DNA of 64,000 nt, taken from Ditibartonella apihabitans (GTDB lineage Bacteria; Pseudomonadota; Alphaproteobacteria; Rhizobiales; Rhizobiaceae). Shown piece after piece: positions 9,245 through 18,795 of the stretch. Position 1 is the first letter of the stretch; every line of letters begins with the position of its first letter. The notes below the pieces were generated by a model. That model saw nothing but the letters and a program-made list of their open reading frames with translations. It was not told the DNA's origin and ran no database searches. The stretch is from contig NZ_CP015820.1 in NCBI RefSeq assembly GCF_002007485.1, positions 2,503,501-2,567,500 on the forward strand, read 5' to 3'. Both the position numbers and the translations under genes were made by a program.

Positions 9245-10789
9245 TCAATGCTTCTTCGGCAGACCTGGAAGCCCCGGAAATTTGGTTCCACTTGAAGGTA
9301 GTCCGGGCAATCCCCCGCCACCAAGACCGGGAAGCTTGTTTCCAAGGCCTGCACTTTCAGCCTGTTTCTGAATTTTTTCCAATTGCTTGGGATCCATTGA
9401 CGAAAGGTCGGGAAGACCACCACCCAAACCGCCAAATCCCAATTTGGCGCCAATGCCACCCATCATCTTCTGCATCAGACCACCTTTGCCCTTGCCGCCC
9501 ATCATTTTCATCATGTCGGCCATCTGGCGATGCATTTTAAGAAGCTTGTTGATGTCGGCCGCATTGGTACCCGAACCTTTGGCAATGCGCTGTTTGCGGC
9601 TATGTTTCAAAAGATCGGGATTGGCACGTTCTTCTTTGGTCATGGAAGAAATAATGGCCAATTGCCTATTAAAGAGATTGTCATCAAGACCAGCAGCCGC
9701 AATCTGGTCTTTCATTTTTCCGATGCCCGGCATCATGCCGAGAATGCCGCCCATGCCGCCCAATTTTTTCATTTGCTTGAGCTGTTCGGCCAAATCGCTC
9801 AGGTCGAATTTGCCCTTCTGCATTTTTTTGGCAAGTGCGGCGGCTTTTTCCTGATCTATCGTTTCGGCAGCTTTTTCAACCAGCGAAACAATGTCGCCCA
9901 TACCAAGAATACGATCGGCAATGCGGCGCGGATGGAATTCTTCCAGCGCTTCCATTTTTTCGCCGGTTGCAATGGCCTTGATCGGCTTGCCGGTCACGGC
10001 ACGCATTGAAAGGGCAGCACCACCGCGCCCGTCACCATCCATACGTGTCAATATGATACCGGTAATGCCCACACGCTCGTCAAATGAACGGGCAAGGTTG
10101 ACAGCATCCTGACCGGTCAGACTATCGGCAACAAGCAATATTTCATGTGGTGCGGATTTGGCCTTGATGTCGGCCATTTCGACCATAAGCGGCTCATCAA
10201 TATGGGTACGACCGGCAGTATCGAGAATAACAACATCCTGACCGCCAAGTTTTGCAGCCTGAACAGCACGGGCAGCTATTTCAACCGGTGTCTGGCCGGC
10301 GATGATCGGCAATGTCGGCACATGAATCTGTTCACCGAGCTGGCGCAATTGTTCCTGAGCCGCCGGACGACGTGTATCAAGAGAAGCCATCAGAACTTTT
10401 TTGTTCTGCTTTTCAGTGAGACGTTTGGCAATTTTTGCCGAAGTTGTCGTTTTACCTGAACCTTGCAGGCCGACCATCATGATAACAACCGGTGAGGGTG
10501 CATTGAGATCAATAGAAATGCCTTCTGTGCCAAGCATTTCCACCAACTCGTCATGAACGAGTTTGACAACCATTTGCCCCGGTTTGATTGATTTGAGCAA
10601 ATTGGCACCAACCGCTTTTTCACGGACACGGTCGGTAAAGGAGCGCACAACATCAAGTGCAACATCGGCTTCGATCAGCGCACGACGAACCTCACGCAGA
10701 GCGGTTGCAACATCCTGCTCCGACAAGCTTCCCCGCCCTGTCAGATTGTTCAGAATAGTGCCCAGACGTTCCTGTAAGGAATCAAACAT
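9245..10789 (-). CDS. ffh: Signal recognition particle protein Ffh (SRP54)
   Basis: A 514-residue GTPase that, with 4.5S RNA, targets ribosomes making membrane proteins to FtsY. The N domain covers about residues 1-95. The G domain has GLQGSGKTTT (107-116), LDTRRPAAQEQL (138-149), DTAGR near 200 and TRMDGDGRGG near 258. The M domain from about 325 is Met-rich and ends in a Gly/Pro-rich tail. No 4.5S RNA gene was found beside it. A structured leader precedes the start. Confidence 0.98.
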   Translation of the reverse strand: MFDSLQERLGTILNNLTGRGSLSEQDVATALREVRRALIEADVALDVVRSFTDRVREKAVGANLLKSIKPGQMVVKLVHDELVEMLGTEGISIDLNAPSPVVIMMVGLQGSGKTTTSAKIAKRLTEKQNKKVLMASLDTRRPAAQEQLRQLGEQIHVPTLPIIAGQTPVEIAARAVQAAKLGGQDVVILDTAGRTHIDEPLMVEMADIKAKSAPHEILLVADSLTGQDAVNLARSFDERVGITGIILTRMDGDGRGGAALSMRAVTGKPIKAIATGEKMEALEEFHPRRIADRILGMGDIVSLVEKAAETIDQEKAAALAKKMQKGKFDLSDLAEQLKQMKKLGGMGGILGMMPGIGKMKDQIAAAGLDDNLFNRQLAIISSMTKEERANPDLLKHSRKQRIAKGSGTNAADINKLLKMHRQMADMMKMMGGKGKGGLMQKMMGGIGAKLGFGGLGGGLPDLSSMDPKQLEKIQKQAESAGLGNKLPGLGGGGLPGLPSSGTKFPGLPGLPKKH

Positions 10790-10799
10790 TGTCTACCTC

Positions 10800-10925
10800 T
10801 TTAATAAGCCAACAAACCCGAACCAAACGAAACACCCACCCGAGGGCGCATCGCGCTGTCGGATGTTGACCTCCGGGATCTCTTTATACCGTTACGGGTC
10901 CCGGTCGGTGGCTCCAAGTCTGATA
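10800..10925 (-). ncRNA. Putative structured 5' leader of ffh
   Basis: On the minus strand the ffh leader is GC-rich against AT-rich surroundings. It can form a CCGGGA/TCCCGG stem, a GCGC-GATG-type hairpin (GCGCGATGCGC) and an outer CCACC/GGTGG pairing that would enclose both as a three-way junction. It ends about 15 bases before the ffh start. This looks like a cis-regulatory element, but I cannot assign it to a known RNA family. An independent small RNA is also possible. Confidence 0.4.
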
Positions 10926-11123
10926 AGCTTGTCGCAGATTTAAAGCGTCTTAAAACAGCAAAAAGAACCTTTTGTCAAGGTTGAAGCGTCAAGGCCAAAG
11001 CATATTCTGTAACTATAATATATAATAATGTGTAATCCCACTTGGTTTCGGGGGCAACTTGTTATAAGCGATAAACAACATTTTACCCGCAAAAGGTCAG
11101 GTTTTTGAGAAGGAACAGCTCGA

Positions 11124-11942
11124 ATGTTTTGTAAAAGCGCGATAAAGGCCGGTTTTATCGGCTTGGTATTTGCCGCAACCACAGGAGTTGCCCTTGCAGC
11201 TCCAAAATGCGGAAGTACTTCGGCCGGTTTTGAAAACTGGGTAGAGGCAACCAAGCAGGAAGCAGCAGAAAACGGAATTGGCAAACGTGGCATAGCCGCT
11301 TTGAACAATGTGCATTATGCACAAGCAACCATCAATGCAGACCGTGGTCAGAAAAGTTTCAAACTGAGCCTTGACCAATTCATGAAGAAACGCGGTTCAT
11401 CAACCATTGTTGCCCGTGGCAGAGTGATGAAAAAGCAGAATGCGGCACTGTTTGACCGGCTCGAGAAAAAATACGGCGTTGCATCCGGTCCGGTGATTGC
11501 CATTTGGGGCATGGAAACGAGTTTCGGTTCCTATATGGGGAAACAACATACGCTGTCAGCCGTTGCAACATTGGCTTATGATTGTCGACGCAGCGCCTTT
11601 TTTACCGACCAGCTCTATGCCGCTTTAAAGCTGATTGACCGCGGAGATTTTGACCCGAATTCTATCGGTGCCATGCATGGCGAAATCGGGCAAACCCAAT
11701 TCTTGCCGAAAAACGTTCTGCTTTATGGCGCCGATGGTGATGGGAACGGTCATATCGACATGATCAATTCTAAGGCTGATGCTCTTGCTTCAACATTCAA
11801 TTTCCTACGCAATCACGGTTGGCAACCGGGACAGGGTTATCAACCCGGAGAGCCCAATTTTGCCGCCATTCAAGGTTGGAATGATGCAAGCGTTTACCAA
11901 CAGTCGATTGCCATTATGGGCAAACAGATAGATGGTAATTGA
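11124..11942 (+). CDS. Lytic murein transglycosylase, MltB/SLT2 family
   Basis: A 272-residue secreted enzyme that cleaves the MurNAc-GlcNAc bond of peptidoglycan with formation of 1,6-anhydroMurNAc. It has a signal peptide (about residues 1-26, cleaved after ALAA), the catalytic Glu131 in IWGMETSFG, and IGQTQFLPKNVLLYG and DGDGNGHIDM further on, all typical of the family. It is shorter than many homologues because it lacks a C-terminal peptidoglycan-binding domain. It stands alone, with a good terminator after it. Confidence 0.93.
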   Translation: MFCKSAIKAGFIGLVFAATTGVALAAPKCGSTSAGFENWVEATKQEAAENGIGKRGIAALNNVHYAQATINADRGQKSFKLSLDQFMKKRGSSTIVARGRVMKKQNAALFDRLEKKYGVASGPVIAIWGMETSFGSYMGKQHTLSAVATLAYDCRRSAFFTDQLYAALKLIDRGDFDPNSIGAMHGEIGQTQFLPKNVLLYGADGDGNGHIDMINSKADALASTFNFLRNHGWQPGQGYQPGEPNFAAIQGWNDASVYQQSIAIMGKQIDGN

Positions 11943-12040
11943 TAAAACAACCGACCGTGAAATTACGGTTGGAATTTTCCGTGCCTATAACCGTTAAAAG
12001 TTATGGCCCGTTATTGCTTCAATATTTTAAAAAAACCGAA

Positions 12041-12070
12041 AAAGCCTGTTTGATTGACGGGCTTTTTTTC
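12041..12070 (+). terminator. Rho-independent terminator of the transglycosylase gene
   Basis: The 8-bp stem AAAGCCTG / CGGGCTTT (one G-T pair) has the loop TTTGATTGA and is followed by seven Ts. Confidence 0.85.
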
Positions 12071-12111
12071 TATGAAAATTTTTGTTGGACGATAAACACT
12101 ATGTCGACGGA

Positions 12112-12771
12112 TTAATCGTCAGCCCGAATAAAGTCGCCGGTGCGGCGATCCATAATCCATAATTCGCCTGTCGCAATATCGAACCACGCTCCATGGAGAG
12201 CAAGCTTTCCTTGATCTTCACGCCGTTTTATCCATGGAAACGTGCGCAAATTATTTATGGAATAGCGGATGGAAATGCGCTCCAATGCTGTTTGACGTTC
12301 ACTTGACGTCATCAATGTATTGGTTGCAACAGCTTCGGCAGCCGGCGTCAAAAGCCCCATCCACTTACCGATAAAATCGACAGAAGAAAGCGGCTTGCCA
12401 TCAAGATCAAGTGCACTCCTGATTCCTCCGCAACGGGCATGACCGAGTACAACAATGTTTTTGACTTTTAATGACTGGACAGCAAACTCCAACGCTGCCG
12501 ATGTTGCATGATATTCTTTATCGGGATGAAATGGCGGAACAAGATTGGCCACATTGCGCATAACAAATATTTCGCCTGGATCCGTATCGAAAATTGTCTC
12601 GGGCGCAGCGCGTGAATCGCAGCAGGCTATAACCATTGTCTCAGGTTTTTGGCCTTCATAAGCCAATTGCTTATAGCGCTCGCGTTCCTGAACAAGCCGC
12701 GTGTTCATGAACACATGATAGCCTTTTAAAAGCTTTTCGGGAAAATCTAACATAAAATGATCACTTGACAA
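12112..12771 (-). CDS. Beta-class carbonic anhydrase
   Basis: A 219-residue zinc enzyme interconverting CO2 and bicarbonate in the cytoplasm. Zinc ligands are Cys51 in CCDSRAAPE, and His111 and Cys114 in GHARCGG; the Asp52-Arg54 dyad is intact. Length and motif spacing are normal for bacterial beta-CAs. No signal peptide is seen. It lies 33 bases downstream of the pyridoxal kinase gene on the same strand, so the two may be cotranscribed. Confidence 0.95.
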   Translation of the reverse strand: MSSDHFMLDFPEKLLKGYHVFMNTRLVQERERYKQLAYEGQKPETMVIACCDSRAAPETIFDTDPGEIFVMRNVANLVPPFHPDKEYHATSAALEFAVQSLKVKNIVVLGHARCGGIRSALDLDGKPLSSVDFIGKWMGLLTPAAEAVATNTLMTSSERQTALERISIRYSINNLRTFPWIKRREDQGKLALHGAWFDIATGELWIMDRRTGDFIRADD

Positions 12772-12804
12772 TTACTTGGGCAGCTTTCGCGTATTCCACG
12801 CTTT

Positions 12805-13680
12805 TTATTTGTTTTTTGCCACTTCCGCCATATCTTTGAGATAACGCAGCGTAACGCGCTCGTCGAGCGTGCCAAGGCGATGAAGCCCGCTTTCAAGCAT
12901 CAGCTCATAACCATTGTGCCTCGTTGTTTCCATGAGCATAGTGTAAACAGAAGCGGTAGCAAAACGGAGAGCATCTTCTTCATTGTCACCATCAAGAATA
13001 CGGGCAAGAAAAAGTGCAGCCGTCAGATCACCGAGACCATTGACCGGATCTTTCACCAAAGGGTGTTCGGCAAGCAGAATGGATTTATCTGTTACAAGCA
13101 GATTGCCGGTAGCATTTTTTAAAAGTGGCCATGCAGAAGTGACAAGAGTTGTTTTGCAACCCGTTTTTCGTGCGGCTTCAATAATCTCGTGATTGGTCTC
13201 AAGTTTTTTCGACACAATCCATTCAAGTTCCGACCGGTTAGGTTTGAGAATATCGGCAAGCGGCAACAGTTGTTCGACTGTTTCTTTGGCAATGTCTTCC
13301 CCGACATAAAGCCCGCCTTCGTCCCCCAGAACAGGATCGCAAAAATAGATTAGATTCGGGTTTTTCTGCTTGAGCGTTTTGATGAGATCGGCGGTAATTT
13401 TGATCTGTTCGGCACTTCCGAAATAACCGGTCATAACGGCTGCAATCTCTCCCACCCACTTCGAGCGGATAATATCATCAGCCCAAGCCTTGAAATCCGC
13501 AACCGGAACAATGAGACGATGGGATGGCCCATGGCGTGGTTGCCATGTCATACTGACGGTCAGCATATCCCATACAGCATATCCCATTTGTTCAAGAGCA
13601 TTGACACTCACGCGCGTTCCAACCGAACCGCGAATAACGTGGCTTGAAATAACAAGAACAGATTTTCCAGAATTGCTCAT
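12805..13680 (-). CDS. pdxY: Pyridoxal kinase
   Basis: A 291-residue ribokinase-family enzyme of the PdxY/PdxK type that phosphorylates pyridoxal in vitamin B6 salvage. Features are SSHVIRGSVGTRVSVNALEQ at the N-terminus, YFCDPVLGDEGGLYV in the middle, and KDPVNGLGDLTAALFLA holding the catalytic Asp and anion hole. The ATG at 13680 has AAAGG upstream at a good distance; the ATG at 13698 has no ribosome-binding site and adds six residues. The family match is strong; PdxY versus PdxK is inferred. Confidence 0.9.
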   Translation of the reverse strand: MSNSGKSVLVISSHVIRGSVGTRVSVNALEQMGYAVWDMLTVSMTWQPRHGPSHRLIVPVADFKAWADDIIRSKWVGEIAAVMTGYFGSAEQIKITADLIKTLKQKNPNLIYFCDPVLGDEGGLYVGEDIAKETVEQLLPLADILKPNRSELEWIVSKKLETNHEIIEAARKTGCKTTLVTSAWPLLKNATGNLLVTDKSILLAEHPLVKDPVNGLGDLTAALFLARILDGDNEEDALRFATASVYTMLMETTRHNGYELMLESGLHRLGTLDERVTLRYLKDMAEVAKNK

Positions 13681-13698
13681 CAACAATGCCTTTTTCAT

Positions 13699-14030
13699 AA
13701 AACAAGTTATTATTTAAAACCTGTTGCCCCTCCTCACAAGTGCGAAAGTGATGATTGATGCCAAGAATATTCTGCCCGATAGAACCGGAGTGAAATCCTT
13801 GGGCAAGTTAAAGACACGTCTTAAATAGCATTAGTCGAGTGTCGTCGGATTTATTCGTTTCTTTTTCACAAACTATTGTTTTTTAATTGAAAAAATAATT
13901 TCAAATAAAATTTTCAAGCTCATTTTAAAACGAATAATTCCGGTTTAAAGCGCGAAAGCTGTGAAGAAAACTCGTCTTCAATGATAACGAATTTTTGCGG
14001 CTTAAATGCACCTGTCAAAAATCTTAAAAT
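13699..14030. other. AT-rich spacer between DUF2125 and pyridoxal kinase genes
   Basis: About 330 bases with no gene. It should carry the pdxY promoter and the end of the DUF2125 transcript, but no clear T-tailed hairpin is visible. Confidence 0.4.
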
Positions 14031-15062
14031 TCAAATCGGATTGACGTGACCGATTTTGAAAAAGCCTAATCGGACTTCTCCGTTTTTCACTGATAGTTGC
14101 AGCACGGGATCTCCTTTGTCGTTTTTTGGCATGGCGCTTAACGCAAAAAAGATTGTTTTGAGATTGTCGGCCTGAGAAGGAAATGCATTGCGTGCTGTTT
14201 GTAACAGCTTGTTCTGGTCAATGATCGTGATATCCAGTTTTGCATTGAGATAACCGTCATCGTTAAACGAAAATGGTCCCGCGACGGTCATCGCCCCACC
14301 TGATGCAAATTGCACGGTCGACGGCTTCAAATTGCCTTTATGTCCGCGCAACCGTTCGACAAGATTATTTGCTGTTTCATCCGCCTCGAAAAGTGAAAAA
14401 GCCTCCTCGAGTAACCATTTGATATCCCCGCTCATTTCCGGCATTGGTGTATTTTCATGCGGAATTTTCAATGGCAGATTAAGTTCTTCGAAAGTCAGTC
14501 GTCCATCGAGATTACTGTTCAGTCCATGGGCGTCAAGTCGCAAGAATTTCGCGGTCGCTTTGTCAAACATGCCACGGGGGTCGACACCGAGTTCGATATT
14601 TTCCGTTCGCAAACTCAAGGCATCGGGAATAGTCCGGCTGATATCCGTTTCGAGCTTCATATCGCTCCACTTGGCGCCAATTGGGACAAAACCCGGCAAT
14701 TCGAGAGAAACGGGCGCAGCGAGTGATAGTTCAAGCCAGTGTGGTGCATAAATGGGCGCACCGGCGATTATTTTTTCACTCGAAAACGCAAAGCCTTTCA
14801 TCAATTGTTGTAAATTGACCTTATCACAGGAAACACCAATTCTGAGCGGATAGCCTATTTTATGCATGTTTTCACATGAAACAACAAACCCGTTTTCATT
14901 ATAGGCTGCCAAGTGCTCGAAGACGCGTCTTTCGACTTTTTGCGCCAGATAATACCAGATGACCGAATAAAGGATAATGATCAGAACAACTATAAAAATA
15001 CTCCATTTGAGACATTTATGATTGCCTGATTTGGAGTGGGACACAAAGTCGGATGAGGTCAT
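14031..15062 (-). CDS. DUF2125 membrane-anchored protein
   Basis: A 343-residue protein with one N-terminal transmembrane segment (about residues 19-41) and a large predicted periplasmic part. It matches the DUF2125 family of Rhizobiales, whose function is unknown. Landmarks are VSCENMHKIGYPLRIGVSCD, with two Cys, just after the membrane anchor, and a C-terminal beta-rich region. The ATG at 15062 has GAAAG upstream and removes an improbable basic N-terminal stretch; an upstream ATG or GTG would add 6 or 13 residues. It is monocistronic as far as can be seen. Confidence 0.82.
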   Translation of the reverse strand: MTSSDFVSHSKSGNHKCLKWSIFIVVLIIILYSVIWYYLAQKVERRVFEHLAAYNENGFVVSCENMHKIGYPLRIGVSCDKVNLQQLMKGFAFSSEKIIAGAPIYAPHWLELSLAAPVSLELPGFVPIGAKWSDMKLETDISRTIPDALSLRTENIELGVDPRGMFDKATAKFLRLDAHGLNSNLDGRLTFEELNLPLKIPHENTPMPEMSGDIKWLLEEAFSLFEADETANNLVERLRGHKGNLKPSTVQFASGGAMTVAGPFSFNDDGYLNAKLDITIIDQNKLLQTARNAFPSQADNLKTIFFALSAMPKNDKGDPVLQLSVKNGEVRLGFFKIGHVNPI

Positions 15063-15204
15063 CTTTCGGTTTTCTCGCATTTTCCACAAAGACCGGTGCA
15101 CTGATCATAGAGAATAAAGCTTTATATCTCCATAGACATTTATGCTTTTTTTAGTGCATATATCAAATCCATGGAAAAGTGCATGAAATGAGGATGAGCG
15201 ACAA

Positions 15205-15723
15205 ATGCACGACTTTTGGGTATTCGGCTATGGCTCGTTGATGTGGAATCCCGGCTTTCACTATGATTTTATGTCGCCCGCCCGACTTTACGGCTATCAT
15301 CGTTCTTTATGTATCTATTCCAACCACTATCGTGGAACCGTCGAAAATCCTGGCCTTGTTCTGGGGTTAGACCGCGGTGGCTGTTGTGACGGGCTGGCAT
15401 TTCATGTTCCGGTAGAGGACACAAAAAAAACCTACGATTACCTGATTGAACGTGAACAGGTAAACAGTGTCTATATCGAAAAACTGAAACCTATCCACCT
15501 GAAAGATGGACGCATCGTCAACGGACTATTTTTTGTTGCCGATCAATCACACGAACAATATGCAAAAAAGATGGATCAGGAAAATATGGCGATGATTATC
15601 CGTCAAAGTCATGGGCTTGCCGGCTCCAACATTGATTACGTGGTCAATACTGCAGCAAGTTTAAGAAAAATGGGCATTCCCGACAAGTCTTTGGAAAAGC
15701 TTGCAAAACTTCTTCAAGACTGA
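15205..15723 (+). CDS. Gamma-glutamylcyclotransferase, ChaC type
   Basis: A 172-residue ChaC-family protein predicted to cleave glutathione into 5-oxoproline and Cys-Gly. The N-terminal loop FGYGSLMWNPGF (7-18) binds the gamma-glutamyl group. The catalytic Glu lies in YLIEREQV (79-86). The length fits bacterial ChaC. It is flanked by genes on the opposite strand and appears to be a single transcription unit. Confidence 0.92.
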   Translation: MHDFWVFGYGSLMWNPGFHYDFMSPARLYGYHRSLCIYSNHYRGTVENPGLVLGLDRGGCCDGLAFHVPVEDTKKTYDYLIEREQVNSVYIEKLKPIHLKDGRIVNGLFFVADQSHEQYAKKMDQENMAMIIRQSHGLAGSNIDYVVNTAASLRKMGIPDKSLEKLAKLLQD

Positions 15724-15771
15724 TGGCTTCCAATAATCGACAACCTTTAAAACTGCATCGGATATTACCGG

Positions 15772-16518
15772 TCAGGACTGGATGGTTTTTTGCGGCTTGC
15801 CAAACATTTTGACAAGTGCCTGTTCAATCCAGCGGCGCAACGCCGGATCATAGACAAAACGTCCTTCGAGTTGCGATTTTGCACATTGGGCACCTTTCAA
15901 CTCTAACCGTTCGGCACCATGCACCACCCAACGCTGCATCATTGCACGTGTCAATTCGGAATGGAATTGCAAACCCCACGCATTGTCACCATAACGGAAG
16001 GCTTGAGTAGGATAGGTGTTCCCCTTGGCCAGAAGTTCCGCACCTTGTGGCAAATCGTAAATGCCTTCGCTATGGAAATGATAAACCATTTTCGGCCAAT
16101 CCATGATACGCTTACCGCTTCCGGTCGCTTCGATCGGATACCAGCCGATTTCGACTTCACCATCGCTACGCGGTTTGACCACCCCGCCAAGGTTTCTGGC
16201 CAGCAATTGCGCTCCAAGACAAATTCCGAGAAATGGTTTATTTTCTTTAAGCGCAACCGATATCCAGTCCATCTCGCGATTGATAAAGGGTTCATTGTCA
16301 TTAGCGCTCATCGGGCCACCGAAAATGATTGCACCCGCATAATCTTTCAATGTTTTCGGAAGACAATCCCCCAATACCGGCCGATAAATGCTGAGTTCAA
16401 ACCCGTTCTTTTGCAAGATTTGGCCGATGCGTCCGGTACTTGAAGAGGCCTGATGCAAGACAACCGCTATTTTTTGCTTTTTCTCTTCCGTGGAAGATTT
16501 TTCGTCCGCCAATGACAT
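15772..16518 (-). CDS. Class I glutamine amidotransferase (GMP-synthase-like)
   Basis: A 248-residue stand-alone GATase domain with the intact triad: Cys100 in GICLGAQLLA, and His186 and Glu188 in LQFHSE. FGGPMSAND near 67-74 forms the oxyanion region. It has no synthetase domain. Such proteins are often annotated as GMP synthase subunits, but their true acceptor is generally unknown (some act on gamma-glutamyl compounds). TerB lies 14 bases upstream on the same strand, so they are probably cotranscribed. Confidence 0.88.
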   Translation of the reverse strand: MSLADEKSSTEEKKQKIAVVLHQASSSTGRIGQILQKNGFELSIYRPVLGDCLPKTLKDYAGAIIFGGPMSANDNEPFINREMDWISVALKENKPFLGICLGAQLLARNLGGVVKPRSDGEVEIGWYPIEATGSGKRIMDWPKMVYHFHSEGIYDLPQGAELLAKGNTYPTQAFRYGDNAWGLQFHSELTRAMMQRWVVHGAERLELKGAQCAKSQLEGRFVYDPALRRWIEQALVKMFGKPQKTIQS

Positions 16519-16532
16519 TTTATTTCAACGAC

Positions 16533-17021
16533 CTATTTATTTAATGGCGGGCTTTTCGGCATTTCCAAAACCTGTTTTCTCTGTGCCGCCATTTTTTTCA
16601 ATTCCAAACGATTCTTACGATCAACACCGATCATTTCGGCGATCCGCCAGATCAGCGTGTCTTCCAATTCGTAAATATAACCATCGGCATAAGCAATTTC
16701 CCACAATAATCCAATAAAGTTGATACATTCTTCTTTTGTAAGATGGCGTTTTAATGTCGAGGTAAATTTGAAAATATCAAGACTGTCACGATTGGCCGCT
16801 TTGCCAGCTTCAATCAGAGCTTTTACCTCCGGTCCGGCAAGTTCGAATTCGTGGGAGACAATGTCATAGAGGACTTTTTTCTCGACACCCTGTTCCTGAC
16901 CATCAGCATCAACAATGTGAAAAGCCAAGGCGATCGCCGCCACGCGAGGATCATCTTCTCCAAACTCGGGACCGGTTTGTCCGAGTGATTGTAAAAAGTC
17001 TGCAAATTTCTGTAATATCAA
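16533..17021 (-). CDS. TerB-like (tellurite-resistance family) protein
   Basis: A 162-residue helical protein of the TerB/TerB-C fold. Conserved features are AALAFHIVDADGQEQGVEK-like acidic metal-binding positions near residues 31-48 and a second acidic repeat, WEIAYADGYIYELEDTLIWR. Family members bind metal and are linked to stress responses. No other ter genes are present, so tellurite resistance is unlikely to be its job. It lies immediately upstream of the amidotransferase gene. Confidence 0.85.
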   Translation of the reverse strand: MILQKFADFLQSLGQTGPEFGEDDPRVAAIALAFHIVDADGQEQGVEKKVLYDIVSHEFELAGPEVKALIEAGKAANRDSLDIFKFTSTLKRHLTKEECINFIGLLWEIAYADGYIYELEDTLIWRIAEMIGVDRKNRLELKKMAAQRKQVLEMPKSPPLNK

Positions 17022-17213
17022 TCTCTGTCCTCGCCATTCAGATTAAGTTAGACGTTCGAAATCACAGACTATCCTGAACACATAAAAGCGTTTGACCCGT
17101 CTTTTCATTGGGCTTTAAAAAGCCTGCCCCTATAGTCCTGATAAACCCTTTAACGACCAATTATTCGCAATAAATTTTCAAACTATTGCCCAATTTCCAA
17201 TGTTTTTTAAACA

Positions 17214-18779
17214 TTATTTTTTGCGTACGCCCGGATCATCAACATTAATCCTTGTGACATCAACAGGAATATCCGGTTTTGACGGGTCAACGGCATCAAC
17301 AACAACAACCGGTTTGGTATGAAAGATTTGTGTTGCTTTGCTATTGTCTTCTCGGTCTTTTATCATTGTTGAAGTGCTGTCGGTTTTCGTTGTGTTGCCA
17401 TGATCTGTACCGGCAGTTTTTTTGCTTTTTACCGGCATTTGTTCGATCGTAGCGGGAATGACTTCATCAGGACTTAAAGTCAATCCGGGAGTGCGTGAGG
17501 GAGCTTGCCAATGCACAGCATCCAATTTGCCGCTGATCGGCGAGACCGGTTGCCATTTGTCAAAAGTTTTGCCATCTGCCATCCAAACCGGATCACGATC
17601 GGCACGCACCGCCAGCGACAACCATTGACGTACCCGCCCCTGATCACCGCTTTGCGCTTCTTCTATATCGGCAAGCAAAAGATAGGCACTCTCGCGGGGT
17701 GCAATCTTCACCGCTTTTTCTGCCTGATCGCGCGCAAGCTGAAGTTCGCCTGCATCGAAAGCCGAGCGCGCAACAATGAAGCATGATTCAAAGCTTTGCG
17801 GAATTTTTTGCGCCAGAACTTTTGCTTTCTTCAAGCGGTCGACGGCACGCTCTTCGCCATTCAAATAAAGGCTTGCGAGATCGGCATGGGGTGACTTTTT
17901 CCATAAATTTTCAATGAGCCTGTCAGCTTTACCGGTTTCGTGCTGACGATAGAGAATATCGGCTGCCACAAGTGTTGCAGGCACAAAAGACGGGTCGAGC
18001 TTTTGGGCTTTCAGTGCGGTTTTGCGCGCGTCATCAGGGTAATATTCGAACATATCTCTCGCCTGACCTGTCAAAAGAACCACCCGCTTATGTGTGAGTT
18101 TGTTGCTGGACCGTTCGGCGCGTGGCAAAGATTTAACTTCCCGATCAAAAAGCTCGAGCGCCTTGTCCCATGAGCCTTCGGCGCATAACCGGTCAAGCAT
18201 TGCCTGATTGGCCCAAGTGACAGATGGCGCTATCAAACTTGCTTTTTCAGCATATTGACCGGCGGCTTCATAAGCACCCGATCTCATCGCTTCACGATAA
18301 AGCCCATGGAGCCCCGCCAATTGTGTTTTCGGAGATTTGCTCATCTCTTCATAAACGCGAAGTGCATTGGGAACATCATTTTCAATAAGCAATGTTTTTG
18401 CTTCGAGAAATTTGGCGAGAGGTTCATTTTCGCTATCAAGATAACGGGCAACACGTTTATTCATCCGTTTGGCCGTATCGACATCGCCGGAGAGAACTGC
18501 CAAAAGTCCGCTTGACAATGCATCACGACCTTTTTTTTGCCGTTGTTCCTCGAAGTGACGGGAAAGTTTGCGCGGCGCTAAAAAAACCGATTTCAGGACA
18601 AAGAGCAAAAGCAAAACGACGACAACAAGAAGAACAAAAGCAATCACTGCTGTCAAAACAGAAACAGTGACCCTGCTTGAGCCGAAGTCCATAACCAGAT
18701 CGCCAGGATTATTGGCAAGCCAGGCAAAACCGGCTCCAAGAATTGCTATCACAAGAACGTAAAAGAGGACGCGAACCAT
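17214..18779 (-). CDS. hemY: HemY-like TPR membrane protein
   Basis: A 521-residue inner-membrane protein with two N-terminal transmembrane segments (about residues 3-25 and 37-68) and a long cytoplasmic or periplasmic helical-repeat (TPR) region to about residue 420, then a low-complexity Ser/Thr/Asp tail. It matches the HemY N-terminal family. HemY is linked to heme biosynthesis operons, but its biochemical role is not settled. It is the last gene of hemD-mitofilin-hemY, 16 bases after its neighbour. Confidence 0.9.
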   Translation of the reverse strand: MVRVLFYVLVIAILGAGFAWLANNPGDLVMDFGSSRVTVSVLTAVIAFVLLVVVVLLLLFVLKSVFLAPRKLSRHFEEQRQKKGRDALSSGLLAVLSGDVDTAKRMNKRVARYLDSENEPLAKFLEAKTLLIENDVPNALRVYEEMSKSPKTQLAGLHGLYREAMRSGAYEAAGQYAEKASLIAPSVTWANQAMLDRLCAEGSWDKALELFDREVKSLPRAERSSNKLTHKRVVLLTGQARDMFEYYPDDARKTALKAQKLDPSFVPATLVAADILYRQHETGKADRLIENLWKKSPHADLASLYLNGEERAVDRLKKAKVLAQKIPQSFESCFIVARSAFDAGELQLARDQAEKAVKIAPRESAYLLLADIEEAQSGDQGRVRQWLSLAVRADRDPVWMADGKTFDKWQPVSPISGKLDAVHWQAPSRTPGLTLSPDEVIPATIEQMPVKSKKTAGTDHGNTTKTDSTSTMIKDREDNSKATQIFHTKPVVVVDAVDPSKPDIPVDVTRINVDDPGVRKK

Positions 18780-18795
18780 TTTTCTTCATACTCCT

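Noticed and set aside
10790-11123. 4.5S SRP RNA next to ffh
   Set aside because: The region lacks the conserved GGAAGCAGCC-type core; the structured block does not fit it.
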